Source: Acidobacteriota bacterium (GTDB lineage: Bacteria > Acidobacteriota > Aminicenantia > Aminicenantales > Saccharicenantaceae). From it: a stretch of DNA of 53,428 nt. The stretch's first letter is position 1. Every line of letters begins with the position of its first letter. Shown here piece by piece: positions 9,290 to 17,568 of this stretch. Where the stretch lies: contig JAQURD010000002.1 in assembly GCA_028749115.1 (NCBI GenBank), positions 1 through 53,428 on the forward strand. The letters are read 5' to 3'. The position numbers and the translations under genes were made by a program. Under the pieces are notes generated by a model. It searched no databases. It worked only from the letters and a program-made list of their open reading frames with translations, and was not told where the DNA came from.

Positions 9290-9472
9290 TTTTGATCTCC
9301 ATAAATTTAATTGCTATCTGTCTTTCTCGACTCTTATGACCTCTTAGTAGATTATAAAGATAAAAGCGGCCAAATTCACTTATTTTTGCCATATTTTACC
9401 CTGACTAGAAGCTGCACTTGTCAGCCAGCCTGGCAGGTGGTAAATTATTCGTTTCATTAAGGCCTGTTAAAA

Positions 9473-10645
9473 ATGAAAAAGAGGATACTTGTTTCCGCCT
9501 CGCTTTTCCATGCTCTGACCGATGCCGCCTCCATTGTCACTCCGACGGTTTTTCCCATTCTTTACAGTCAGGCTTTCCTCATAAGAAAATATTCACAAAT
9601 AGGTTTGCTCTCCAATCTTGGACTGATTACCACTTTACTCCTTCAATTCTGGGTAGTCAGGCTATCATTCAAATATGAATACAGGCGATTGATGCTGATT
9701 AGCGGGTTGGGTATAGCCCTGGCCAACTTTTTGATTCCCCTGGCTCAATCCTTTGGCCTGCTTCTTCTGCTATATATTTTTCTCAGGACAGTAACCAGTT
9801 TTTATCATCCGGTGGTCATCGCCTGGATCGCCCGCTCAAGATCTGATTCAGGCCAGGAGCTCGATGATGCCATGGGTATTCAGAGCGGCTCAGGCAATTT
9901 AGGCGCCCTGGCCGCTTTTATTACTACTGGCTATCTTGCCCAGCATTTTGACTGGAAGACCCCTCTTTATCTCTGGTCGCTCCTGAGTTTAGCTGTGACT
10001 GCAGCCGGCGTCTCCATCATCAAAAAAGTTCCATCAGCCCAGGAGATAAAACCAGATCTGTCAGCCAGAAGCTGGTTTCTAGTCCTAAAAAGAATAAGCC
10101 ATTTGATTCCCGGCTTTTTCCTGGCCGGCAGCGGCTGGTGGGTGACTATTACCTATGCCCCCTCTTTGCTTCATAATAAATTTAACATACCCATGGGACA
10201 AACTGGCCTTTATTTAGCTCTCTGGATTGGTCTCGGCACAATCACCGGCTATCTTTATGGAGTCTGGAGCCGGAAATTTGGCCGCAAAAAAGTTTTCCTG
10301 GCCAGCCTGACTGGAGCCACTGTCTGCCTGTTCTTCCTTGGCTTTTCTTCTAACCGGGTGTTGTCTGTAATCTCCTTGTTACTTTTTGGGGGCTTTATGC
10401 TGATGACCTACCCTTCTCTTCATACTTTTGTTGGTTCGACTGTCAAGTCCGGGGAGCAAACGCTGGCTTTTAGCTGGGTATCAAATATTCAGCTTATTTC
10501 CGGAGCGGTCATTACTTTAATTGCCGGTTTCCTGTCCGATCTGATAAATATCGGGTTTCCTTTTATCCTGACTGGAATCTTTGCTCTGGCTATTTTCCTT
10601 TTCTATTGGCCCAAGAATGAAAAATATTTCGGGGCAAAAGAATAA
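9473..10645 (+). CDS. MFS transporter, fosmidomycin-resistance (Fsr)-like
   Basis: 390 residues with about 12 hydrophobic segments in two halves, the standard major facilitator layout. The opening HALTDAASIVTPTVFPIL and the segment around RTVTSFYHPVVIAWIAR (near residue 115) resemble the Fsr drug-efflux branch (HP.a...la). A conserved-looking GxxxGRKKVF loop joins helices 8 and 9. Efflux of a small hydrophobic compound is the family's typical role, but the substrate is unknown. The ribosome site is weak (AAGG about 10 bases upstream of the ATG). No regulator adjoins it. Confidence 0.78.
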   Translation: MKKRILVSASLFHALTDAASIVTPTVFPILYSQAFLIRKYSQIGLLSNLGLITTLLLQFWVVRLSFKYEYRRLMLISGLGIALANFLIPLAQSFGLLLLLYIFLRTVTSFYHPVVIAWIARSRSDSGQELDDAMGIQSGSGNLGALAAFITTGYLAQHFDWKTPLYLWSLLSLAVTAAGVSIIKKVPSAQEIKPDLSARSWFLVLKRISHLIPGFFLAGSGWWVTITYAPSLLHNKFNIPMGQTGLYLALWIGLGTITGYLYGVWSRKFGRKKVFLASLTGATVCLFFLGFSSNRVLSVISLLLFGGFMLMTYPSLHTFVGSTVKSGEQTLAFSWVSNIQLISGAVITLIAGFLSDLINIGFPFILTGIFALAIFLFYWPKNEKYFGAKE

Positions 10646-10676
10646 CTGGCTGAAAACACTGGTAAGTTTTTTCAGG

Positions 10677-10706
10677 TTGCAATTTTTTTCTTATTAGAGT
10701 TATATA
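10677..10706 (+). promoter_or_regulatory. Sigma70-type promoter for the HtrA protease
   Basis: TTGCAA (10677-10682) followed by TTATAT at 17 bases or TATATA at 18 (10701-10706). The predicted start is about 25 bases before the ATG at 10740. Confidence 0.45.
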
Positions 10707-10739
10707 AAATTAGATAAATCTATTAAAAGGAAATAACCC

Positions 10740-11804
10740 ATGATAACTAAAAGAGCTAAAGCTGCCCATGCCGTTATAATTATTTTTCTGCTATCAGCCT
10801 GGCTGATTATTTTTACAACTAACGCTCAAGCTCAGTTGACTGAAGACGAGAAAAATACAATTGAAGTCGTCAAACGGACTCAAAATTCTGTTGTCTATGT
10901 AACCAATATTCAGCTTGTTGTAAACTTCTTTTCCTGGACAGAAGAAAAAATTCCCCGGGGCACAGGTTCCGGTTTTATCTGGGATGATCACGGTCATATC
11001 ATTACTAACTACCATGTGATTGAAGACGGAGATATTTTTAATGTTACTCTGCCCAATCAAGATCAGCGACAGGCTAAGCTCGTAGGAAAGGAGCCAGCCA
11101 AAGATATTGCCGTCTTGAGGATTGAAGGCAACCTGAAGGATTTATTCCCGCTCAAAATAGGTTCTTCTGGCGGTCTCCAGGTGGGCCAAAAAGTGATTGC
11201 TATTGGCAATCCCTTTGGCTTTGACCACACAGTAACGGCTGGCATCGTTAGTGCCCTCGGCCGGAGCATGCCCGGAATCGGAGGAGTAACCATCAGAGAC
11301 ATGATCCAGACCGACGCCTCTATTAATCCGGGAAATTCAGGTGGCCCGCTTTTGAATTCGGCTGGCGAACTTATCGGCATGAATACCATGATTATTTCTC
11401 CGAGTGGTGCCTCCTCAGGCATCGGCTTCGCCATACCCGTTGATACGATAAAAAAAATAGTCCCCCAGATCATAAAATACGGGAAAGTCATCCGGCCTGG
11501 ACTTGGCCTGACCTATCTTCCTGACAGCTATACCAGGCAACTGGGCCTTAAGGGTGTAGTTATCTATGAGGTACCAGCTGGCTCCGAAGCCTCTAGAAAA
11601 GGGCTTAAAGGTTTAACCCGGGGCCGGTTTGGCAGGATTCTTATTCAAGACATCATCACCGAAATTGATGGGAAAAAAGTTCTCTCTTATGATGACCTCT
11701 ATAATTTATTAGATAATTACAAAATTGGTGAGACTGTTACTCTAACCATTGAAAGAAATGGCCAGAAAAGAAAGGTCACTTTAACACTCGTTCAATCTGA
11801 CTGA
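10740..11804 (+). CDS. HtrA/DegP-family periplasmic serine protease with PDZ domain
   Basis: 354 residues. A signal peptide ends near NAQAQ (residue 32). The trypsin-like domain carries the full triad: His92 in TNYHVIED, Asp122 in PAKDIAVLRI and Ser200 in NPGNSGGPLLN. A single PDZ domain follows (about 250-354), so it resembles DegS or short HtrA proteins rather than two-PDZ DegP. Expected to degrade or sense damaged exported proteins in the periplasm; the signal peptide looks cleavable, though anchoring is possible. AAGGA lies 8 bases before the ATG. The convergent neighbour ends four bases beyond its stop. Confidence 0.95.
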   Translation: MITKRAKAAHAVIIIFLLSAWLIIFTTNAQAQLTEDEKNTIEVVKRTQNSVVYVTNIQLVVNFFSWTEEKIPRGTGSGFIWDDHGHIITNYHVIEDGDIFNVTLPNQDQRQAKLVGKEPAKDIAVLRIEGNLKDLFPLKIGSSGGLQVGQKVIAIGNPFGFDHTVTAGIVSALGRSMPGIGGVTIRDMIQTDASINPGNSGGPLLNSAGELIGMNTMIISPSGASSGIGFAIPVDTIKKIVPQIIKYGKVIRPGLGLTYLPDSYTRQLGLKGVVIYEVPAGSEASRKGLKGLTRGRFGRILIQDIITEIDGKKVLSYDDLYNLLDNYKIGETVTLTIERNGQKRKVTLTLVQSD

Positions 11805-11807
11805 ACT

Positions 11808-13292
11808 TCAACTGATTTTACTGGCTCTAATTTCATAATCTTCCTGCCAGAGGGCTAGACCGGACACCTGGCCATATTCATCCAGGTTAAATTTGATGCG
11901 GATAAAAGGATCAGCTGAGAAGAAAATAGTCTGAGCCTCGACATAAAATTTGGTTGGTGCCTGGCCCGTCGGGTGAACCACTAAATAATAGTCTTCAAAG
12001 CTTATATCCAGATAGTATGAACCATTAACCTCATAGCGCCCGACATACCGCTGGTAGATAGAAGGATCAAGGCGATAGAGCGGTTTTTCCTCAGGTTTAA
12101 AATCAGGCCAGTTGTAAATAGCAGACAGGCCCCTGAGAATTTCATCAACCAGTAGGCCTCCATTGTCACTATTCGTCATAATCAGAGCTCCCTGTCCGAG
12201 TGCCGGATACATCACCAGGGCTGAACGGAATCCATGGGTTCTGCCGGTCATATAAATCTTAAACTTTTCACCCTGCCCTTCAAGCCGAAAACCAAGTCCT
12301 GGCTGTCCTGGATCAACTGAAAGCATCTGTCTGGCCAGCTCAGGTGACAGCAGGCCATCATTCTTTCCACGGGCACAGTTCACTATTTCAAGGACAAATT
12401 TCAGATAATCCAGAGGGTTGGACCACAAGCCCCGGGCTGCCTGTTCCGGATAGCGAAAACAGGCACCCTCAATCGCTGAACCCTCGCGCGAATGGCCGGT
12501 AGCCAGGTCAGTCAGCTCAGCTGAATCCCAGAAAGCCCTGGTTATATTCAAGGGGGTAAAAATTTCCTCTCTGGCCAGTTCCGGCAGCTTTTTTCCGGTT
12601 TTATCTTCAAGGAACTTTTGCAAGAGAACATAGTTAAAATCTGAATATCTAACGCCGGCTTCCTGGTCAAAACCACGCCAGCTAAAAAAATTAGTGGCCG
12701 GTTCCTCTCCTTTTAGAATCTGAACCAGGTCTGGAATTCTCTCCCCGGCCGGGTAACCAGTTGATGTCCAGGGATAAAAGCCAGCTGAATGGCTTAGAAG
12801 CTGCGATATAGTAAAAGATATTTTATCCTGCGGACTGAATTTTCTGCCTGCCAGGGCCAGATCTCCATAATAGGAACCGGCCTCTTCTTCCAGCTTTAGC
12901 CGGCCCTTTTTCACTTCCGCCAGGATGGCACCCGCCGCTACTGGCTGGCTGAGCTCGCCAGCTTGAAAAACTGTAGCCGGGGTTATCTTTTCATATTTGA
13001 TTATATCCTTATAGCCATAGGTACTAAACCATTCAATTTTATCCTTATCAACTACTGCCAGGCTTATTCCCGGAACCTTAAAAAACTGGAGACGATTAAG
13101 TAGTTTCAGTTTTTCCGGCTTTTGCCCTTTAAAATAGACTGCCCGGTAAAGACCTTTTTCGAGCTGACTGATCCTGCTCTTTTTGATAGATTCCTGAGTC
13201 TGGCAGCCAAAAAAGAAAATAAAGACAGCCAGCAAAGAGAAAATCAGCAAATAAAGCTTATTTAGTTTGGCTGGCTTTCGCCCGGTTTTCAC
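11808..13292 (-). CDS. Beta-lactamase-fold (serine hydrolase family) lipoprotein lacking catalytic residues
   Basis: 494 residues from the GTG at 13292 (GTG at 13331 extends the frame by 13 residues). A lipoprotein signal ends at FFFGC. The body matches the class C beta-lactamase/esterase family (PF00144), including LLSHSAGFYPW and a C-terminal beta-rich domain. The nucleophile motif SxxK, normally in a context like FQAxSISKPVAA, reads FQAGELSQPVAA: Ser is Glu113 and Lys is Gln116. The second motif, usually YxN, is YSD. So the usual acyl-enzyme chemistry looks impossible, and the protein may bind peptides or muropeptides instead. It follows an SDR gene by about 75 bases on the same strand. 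The start is uncertain because the -10 at 13338 would make the longer form nearly leaderless. Confidence 0.85.
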   Translation of the reverse strand: MKTGRKPAKLNKLYLLIFSLLAVFIFFFGCQTQESIKKSRISQLEKGLYRAVYFKGQKPEKLKLLNRLQFFKVPGISLAVVDKDKIEWFSTYGYKDIIKYEKITPATVFQAGELSQPVAAGAILAEVKKGRLKLEEEAGSYYGDLALAGRKFSPQDKISFTISQLLSHSAGFYPWTSTGYPAGERIPDLVQILKGEEPATNFFSWRGFDQEAGVRYSDFNYVLLQKFLEDKTGKKLPELAREEIFTPLNITRAFWDSAELTDLATGHSREGSAIEGACFRYPEQAARGLWSNPLDYLKFVLEIVNCARGKNDGLLSPELARQMLSVDPGQPGLGFRLEGQGEKFKIYMTGRTHGFRSALVMYPALGQGALIMTNSDNGGLLVDEILRGLSAIYNWPDFKPEEKPLYRLDPSIYQRYVGRYEVNGSYYLDISFEDYYLVVHPTGQAPTKFYVEAQTIFFSADPFIRIKFNLDEYGQVSGLALWQEDYEIRASKIS

Positions 13293-13337
13293 TATCCTGG
13301 ACTCTATTATTGATAGTCTTAAAGGAATCACCTGATG

Positions 13338-13346
13338 ATTATACCA
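13338..13346 (-). promoter_or_regulatory. Extended -10 promoter before the beta-lactamase-like gene
   Basis: Minus strand TGG followed by TATAAT (13343-13338), located at the gap beyond the 3' end of the SDR gene. Predicted transcription start near 13331. No matching -35, so this is a tentative internal promoter. Confidence 0.3.
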
Positions 13347-13366
13347 TAAATATTTTTATGCCGTTT

Positions 13367-14086
13367 TTACATTTTCCAGGTGCCAGCTACAATCAAGTTA
13401 ACGCCGGTAAGAGCAGCAGCCCGGTCAGAAGCCAGAAAAGCTACAGCCTCAGCTACATCTTCAACCTTCCCTGTCTGTCCCGGCCTAAGCTTCAAGCCAG
13501 CCGGCAGCTGGCCTCCTTCTATCAGGCCAGGTGAGACCATATTGACAGTTATATTATTGGCCACCTCAGCTACGGCCGCCGTCCTGGTCAGAATCAGCAG
13601 GCCGATCTTGGCCACAGCATAAGGAGTTATCCCCGGAAAGGATCCAAGATGTTCAACCAGATGGAAACCAATATTGACAATCCGCCCCGATTTCCTGGCT
13701 CGCATCACAGGTAGTGCATGTTTCAAACAAAAATAGGAGCTTTCTAGATTCGATCTAATGATGTCTTCCCAGTCACTCTGACTCAACTCATCCCACGATT
13801 TGTTTCTAATCGCTCCTGGCATATTAACCAGTAGATCCAGTTGGCCAAATTCCTTTACTACCTCTCTGACCAGCTTTTCAGCACCAGCTTCACTGGTCAG
13901 GTCAGCTTGAAAAATGCCTGCTTTCTTATCACTTTTCTCTATCTCTGCTTTAAGGCCTCTGGCCAGAGTTTCATTCTGGTAATAATGAATAGCCAGTTGA
14001 TTAAAATCCTGACCCAGCCTCTTTACTACACTCTGCCCGAGGTGTCCCGTTGCCCCGGTTATTAACGCAACTTTTGCCTCCATCAT
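13367..14086 (-). CDS. Short-chain dehydrogenase/reductase (classical SDR, FabG/FolM-like)
   Basis: 239 residues. N-terminal nucleotide motif TGATGHLG (11-18), catalytic YAVAK, and the late SPGLIEGG loop mark a classical NAD(P)-dependent SDR. Two oddities: the NNAG motif is NMPG, and the catalytic Ser normally about 13 residues before the Tyr is not evident (the segment reads NIGFHLVEHLGSFPGITPY, with Phe where Ser is expected and about two extra residues). The Tyr-Lys pair remains, so reductase activity is still possible. Substrate unknown. It lies between hutH and the beta-lactamase-like gene, same strand. AAGGA precedes the tandem ATGs. Confidence 0.82.
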   Translation of the reverse strand: MMEAKVALITGATGHLGQSVVKRLGQDFNQLAIHYYQNETLARGLKAEIEKSDKKAGIFQADLTSEAGAEKLVREVVKEFGQLDLLVNMPGAIRNKSWDELSQSDWEDIIRSNLESSYFCLKHALPVMRARKSGRIVNIGFHLVEHLGSFPGITPYAVAKIGLLILTRTAAVAEVANNITVNMVSPGLIEGGQLPAGLKLRPGQTGKVEDVAEAVAFLASDRAAALTGVNLIVAGTWKM

Positions 14087-14211
14087 TTAATCCTTTCTCT
14101 CTGTCCGGCCAGGCTTCTATCCCTTTCACCTGCCTGTTTTTTTAATCATATCAAAACCAGGCAGGCCGGGAATTTTTTCTTTTATCCTTAATATTTCCTG
14201 GGCACTTACTC

Positions 14212-15732
14212 TTACTTGAGGCGCCCGACGGCTTTTTCTACGGCCTCAAGAATTTCTCCTTTTTGAACTACTTCTTTAAGTTTGTTAATGTCGTTATACA
14301 ATGGCCTGTCCTCATCAAGAAAAGCCACATGTTTTCTAATAACTTGCCTGGCCGCCTCACTGGCCGGGGAAGGCTTTATAGGCTGACGAAAGTCAAGAGC
14401 TTGAGCAGCAGCGATGAATTCAATAGCCAGAATCGCCTGAGCATTATCTAAGATCTGTTTTGTTTTGAGAGCAGTGGTCATGCCCATGCTGACAAAATCC
14501 TCTTGATCGGCCGCGGCTGGAATTGAGCCGGTGGCTGCCGGAGTGGACAGAACCCGGTTTTCACAAACCAGGGCGCCAGACGTATATTGAGAAAGCATCA
14601 AACCAGAAAACATACCCGCCCCTTTAGTCAGAAAAGCAGGCAAACCAGCATTCAAATTTGGATTCATCAACCGGTTGACCTGCCGTTCTGACAGGACGCA
14701 GACAATGGTGACTGCCGTCCCCAGGAGTTCGAGTGCTAAAGCCTGAGGCACCCCCTGAAAGTTAGCGCCAGTCAGAACTAAATCTTCATCAGGAAAAAAT
14801 ATCGGATTATCGGCAGCTCCCCCGAGTTCTATTTCTATCATCTGTTTAGCCCAATGCCAGGCATCCCTGGCTGCACCGACTACCTGGGCCACACTTCTCA
14901 GGCTGTAAGCATCCTGAACTTTCTTGCCTGGCTGAGACAGAAGTTCAGAACCAGCCGTGATTTTCCTTATATTTTCAGCCGAGACAATGGCTCCTGGATA
15001 ACCTCGTACCTTATGTACCCGGTCGTCATAGGCTTTCATATTGGCATTCAAGGCTTCAAGGGTCATAGCCGCCACAATTTCCGAGTTCTTGAGCCAGCGC
15101 CCTGCATCATCTACCTCTAAAGCGCCCAGGGCGGTAATCATATTTGACCCATTGATGGTAGCCAGGCCATCACGGGCCTGAAAGACCAGCGGCTTAATCC
15201 CAGCTTTCTTCAGAGCTTCTTTAGCTGGCCACCTTTCTCCCTGGTAAAAAGCCTCCCCCTCACCCATCAGCACCAGAGCAATTTGCGACATGGGGGACAA
15301 ATCGCCACAAGCTCCTACCGAACCCTTTTCGCAGACAACCGGAGTTACTTCTTTGTTTAGTAATTCAACAAGCTTTTCTACTACTTCGAGCCTCAAGCCA
15401 GAATGCCCATGAGCATGACAGCTTATTCTGGAAACCATCGCCCCTCTAACCACCTCCACAGGCATCGGCTGGCCGTAACCAGCAGCGTGACTGTAGATAA
15501 TATATTTTTGAAATTTTTCTACCTGTTCAGGAGTTAAAACAACATTGGCCAGCTCGCCAATGCCTGTATTTACTCCATACATTATTTCATTCTTTTTAAT
15601 CTTGTCTTCAAGCAACGCCCGGCATTTATTAATCCGGCAGGTAGCTTCGGGATGAAGCTCGACTTTCTCTCTTCCTCTGGCCACACTTACCAGTTGTTCA
15701 ATGGTCAAATTGCCGTCTATGATCACACTCAT
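14212..15732 (-). CDS. hutH: Histidine ammonia-lyase with Ala-Cys-Gly MIO triad
   Basis: 506 residues, the usual length. The enzyme deaminates L-histidine to urocanate using a methylidene-imidazolone (MIO) group formed from three residues. Seen: YGVNTGIG (Tyr52), the histidine-specific SHAAG (His82), QDAYSLR and QED. The MIO segment reads GSVGACGDLSP, so the triad is Ala141-Cys142-Gly143 instead of Ala-Ser-Gly (Cys codon TGT at 15309-15307). Work on Pseudomonas HAL showed a Ser-to-Cys change at this site still gives active enzyme, so function is likely kept. QEDF replaces the common QEDH. No hutU, hutI or hutG lies in the window, so the rest of the pathway must be elsewhere. CGGAGGA precedes the ATG. 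Confidence 0.93.
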   Translation of the reverse strand: MSVIIDGNLTIEQLVSVARGREKVELHPEATCRINKCRALLEDKIKKNEIMYGVNTGIGELANVVLTPEQVEKFQKYIIYSHAAGYGQPMPVEVVRGAMVSRISCHAHGHSGLRLEVVEKLVELLNKEVTPVVCEKGSVGACGDLSPMSQIALVLMGEGEAFYQGERWPAKEALKKAGIKPLVFQARDGLATINGSNMITALGALEVDDAGRWLKNSEIVAAMTLEALNANMKAYDDRVHKVRGYPGAIVSAENIRKITAGSELLSQPGKKVQDAYSLRSVAQVVGAARDAWHWAKQMIEIELGGAADNPIFFPDEDLVLTGANFQGVPQALALELLGTAVTIVCVLSERQVNRLMNPNLNAGLPAFLTKGAGMFSGLMLSQYTSGALVCENRVLSTPAATGSIPAAADQEDFVSMGMTTALKTKQILDNAQAILAIEFIAAAQALDFRQPIKPSPASEAARQVIRKHVAFLDEDRPLYNDINKLKEVVQKGEILEAVEKAVGRLK

Positions 15733-15859
15733 TTAATCCTCCGATTAATTTATTTTTGGCTTTTTATTTTATCACTAAAAATAAAATTTATAAAAGATTA
15801 ATAACGAGAAATGAGTTAAAATTTTAACTACGGGCTAAGCCTGAAGAGCCAGGTTGAAG

Positions 15860-15888
15860 TTGACACAGAAGGCAACTAAAGATATAAA
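15860..15888 (+). promoter_or_regulatory. Strong sigma70-type promoter for tdh
   Basis: Consensus TTGACA (15860-15865), 17-base spacer, TATAAA (15883-15888). Predicted start near 15895, about 30 bases before the ATG at 15926. Confidence 0.65.
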
Positions 15889-15925
15889 GTTGTTCTTATC
15901 CAGATTTTAGATCACAGGAGTAAAA

Positions 15926-16909
15926 ATGACATCTGAGACAGCAACTATCCTGGTGACTGGTGCTGCCGGTCAGATTGGCTCTGAGCTGGTTCCGGCTTTA
16001 AGAGAAAATTTTGGCCAGCATAAAGTGATTGCCTCTGACCTGGTTGAACCAAAAGCTGACAGTCTTCGTGAGGGACCATTTGAAAAGCTGGATGTAACAG
16101 ATCGAGTTCAGCTGGAAACAGCTATTAAGAAGCACAAAATTAAGAGGATTTATCATCTGGCGGCTATCCTGTCGGCGACAGGAGAGAAGAATCCGGTCAA
16201 AGCCTGGGAAGTTAATATGCATGGCCTCTTTAATGTGCTGGAGGCCGCCCGGGAACTGGAGGTAAAACAGGTTTTCTGCCCCAGTTCGATTGCTGTTTTT
16301 GGCCCGCTAACACCACGGGTCAATACTCCTCAGGATACTATTTTGAGTCCGACCACCATGTATGGAGTAACCAAGGTTGCCGGGGAGCAGCTCAGTGATT
16401 ATTATGTTAAAAAATTTAATCTTGATGTCCGTGGCTGCCGTTTTCCCGGAATCATAAGTCATGAAGCCCTGCCGGGGGGTGGAACAACTGATTATGCTGT
16501 GGCCATATTTTATGAAGCAGTTATTCATAATAAATATAGCTGTTTTCTGCGGCCAGAAACCAGACTGCCCATGATGTATATGCCTGATTGCTTGAAATCT
16601 ATCATCAAGTTAATGGAAGCCGATTTCAGTCAGCTAAGGCATCATTCTAATTTTAATGTCACCGCTATGTCTTTTTCAGCTGCTCAGCTGGCCGCTGAAA
16701 TTAAAAAACACCGGCCATCTTTTGAAATGAGTTATCAACCAGATTTCAGACAGGCGATTGCTGATTCCTGGCCAGAATCAATAGATGATACAGCCGCTAA
16801 AGAAGAATGGAACTGGGAGCCGGATTATGACCTGGCCAGGATGACAGTTGACATGCTGAATGTTCTGCAGGAGAAAAAGAATCAGGGCAAGCTGGTTTAT
16901 CCCGGTTAA
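15926..16909 (+). CDS. tdh: L-threonine 3-dehydrogenase, SDR (epimerase-like) type
   Basis: 327 residues. An extended-SDR protein with TGAAGQIG (11-18) and YGVTK (Tyr146, Lys150). The C-terminal half carries the signature of the epimerase-like threonine dehydrogenases: PGGGTTDYAV, RLPMMYMPDC, and the strongly conserved YQPDFRQAIADSWPESIDD. It oxidises L-threonine to 2-amino-3-oxobutyrate with NAD+, the first step of threonine breakdown to glycine and acetyl-CoA. No 2-amino-3-ketobutyrate CoA ligase gene lies next to it. AGGAG is placed 7 bases before the ATG. A small secreted-protein gene follows after about 60 bases. Confidence 0.92.
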   Translation: MTSETATILVTGAAGQIGSELVPALRENFGQHKVIASDLVEPKADSLREGPFEKLDVTDRVQLETAIKKHKIKRIYHLAAILSATGEKNPVKAWEVNMHGLFNVLEAARELEVKQVFCPSSIAVFGPLTPRVNTPQDTILSPTTMYGVTKVAGEQLSDYYVKKFNLDVRGCRFPGIISHEALPGGGTTDYAVAIFYEAVIHNKYSCFLRPETRLPMMYMPDCLKSIIKLMEADFSQLRHHSNFNVTAMSFSAAQLAAEIKKHRPSFEMSYQPDFRQAIADSWPESIDDTAAKEEWNWEPDYDLARMTVDMLNVLQEKKNQGKLVYPG

Positions 16910-16971
16910 ACAGGTTTTCACTTCCGGAAGAAAAAGCAGAAAGTCCCGTCTAACCAAAAAGGAGGCAAAAC

Positions 16972-17343
16972 ATGAAGAAACTTCCGGTTTTTATTTTTAT
17001 TCTAGCTTTCAGTGGTCTCCTGACCATGGCGGAGGAGATAAACATCAGTGGCAACTGGACACTCACTATTACCACACAGCGTGGAGAGAGGTCGAATAAT
17101 GTGATCTTTACCCAGCAAGGCGAGAAATTAGAAGTTACGATGAAAACTCAAAGAGGCGAAATCAAAGGAGAAGGCACAGTCAAGAGCAACGAAATTGAAT
17201 GGACAATAACCAGAGAGACTTCCCGCGGACAAATTACCACCACTTATAAAGGCAAAATTGAAGACAAAAATAATATGAGCGGTGAGGTAAAGATGGGTGA
17301 TTTCGGTACGGCTAGCTGGAAAGCTGTTCGCCAGCCTGCCTGA
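16972..17343 (+). CDS. Small secreted beta-rich protein of unknown function
   Basis: 123 residues. A cleavable signal peptide (to about LLTMAEE, residue 22) precedes a domain with repeated short strands of the type GNWTLTITTQRGE...NNVIFTQQGEKLEVTMKTQRG...GEGTV. The alternating pattern and the recurring TQRGE suggest a lipocalin- or streptavidin-like small barrel; this is a shape guess, not a family assignment. AAGGAGG lies 7 bases before the ATG. It probably shares a transcript with tdh and is followed by hairpins and a terminator. Confidence 0.75.
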   Translation: MKKLPVFIFILAFSGLLTMAEEINISGNWTLTITTQRGERSNNVIFTQQGEKLEVTMKTQRGEIKGEGTVKSNEIEWTITRETSRGQITTTYKGKIEDKNNMSGEVKMGDFGTASWKAVRQPA

Positions 17344-17377
17344 AACCACAGCCATTATCAGACTAAAGGAAATTTTT

Positions 17378-17398
17378 AAGAAGGGAGATTCCCTTCTT
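17378..17398 (+). repeat. 9-bp perfect hairpin
   Basis: AAGAAGGGA (17378-17386), loop GAT, TCCCTTCTT (17390-17398), followed by an AT-rich but not pure T stretch. May be a weak terminator after the small secreted gene or the first stem of a structured RNA. Confidence 0.55.
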
Positions 17399-17450
17399 TA
17401 TTATTGCCAGATTATTGCCAGCTCGGTGAAGAGCCAGGGCTCAATTTTAT

Positions 17451-17476
17451 ACAGAGCAGCAAGTGCTCTGTTTTTA
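17451..17476 (+). terminator. Rho-independent terminator after the tdh transcript
   Basis: Perfect 8-bp stem ACAGAGCA (17451-17458) / TGCTCTGT (17464-17471), 5-base loop, then TTTTTAT. Sits about 110 bases past the stop of the small secreted protein. Confidence 0.7.
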
Positions 17477-17568
17477 TAAAGGGTTACGGTTGAGTCTTTC
17501 TCAGGTACTTCTCTGACTGCTTTCGATTAATTTATTAAAACCCTAAACACAAAGACCATAAATTAAGT

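Noticed and set aside
10651-10677. CTGAAAA/TTTTCAG inverted repeat after the MFS gene
   Set aside because: A-T dominated 7-bp stem with a long loop and no T run; too weak to call a terminator.
11063-11491. 142-codon minus-strand frame
   Set aside because: Antisense shadow of the HtrA protease domain.
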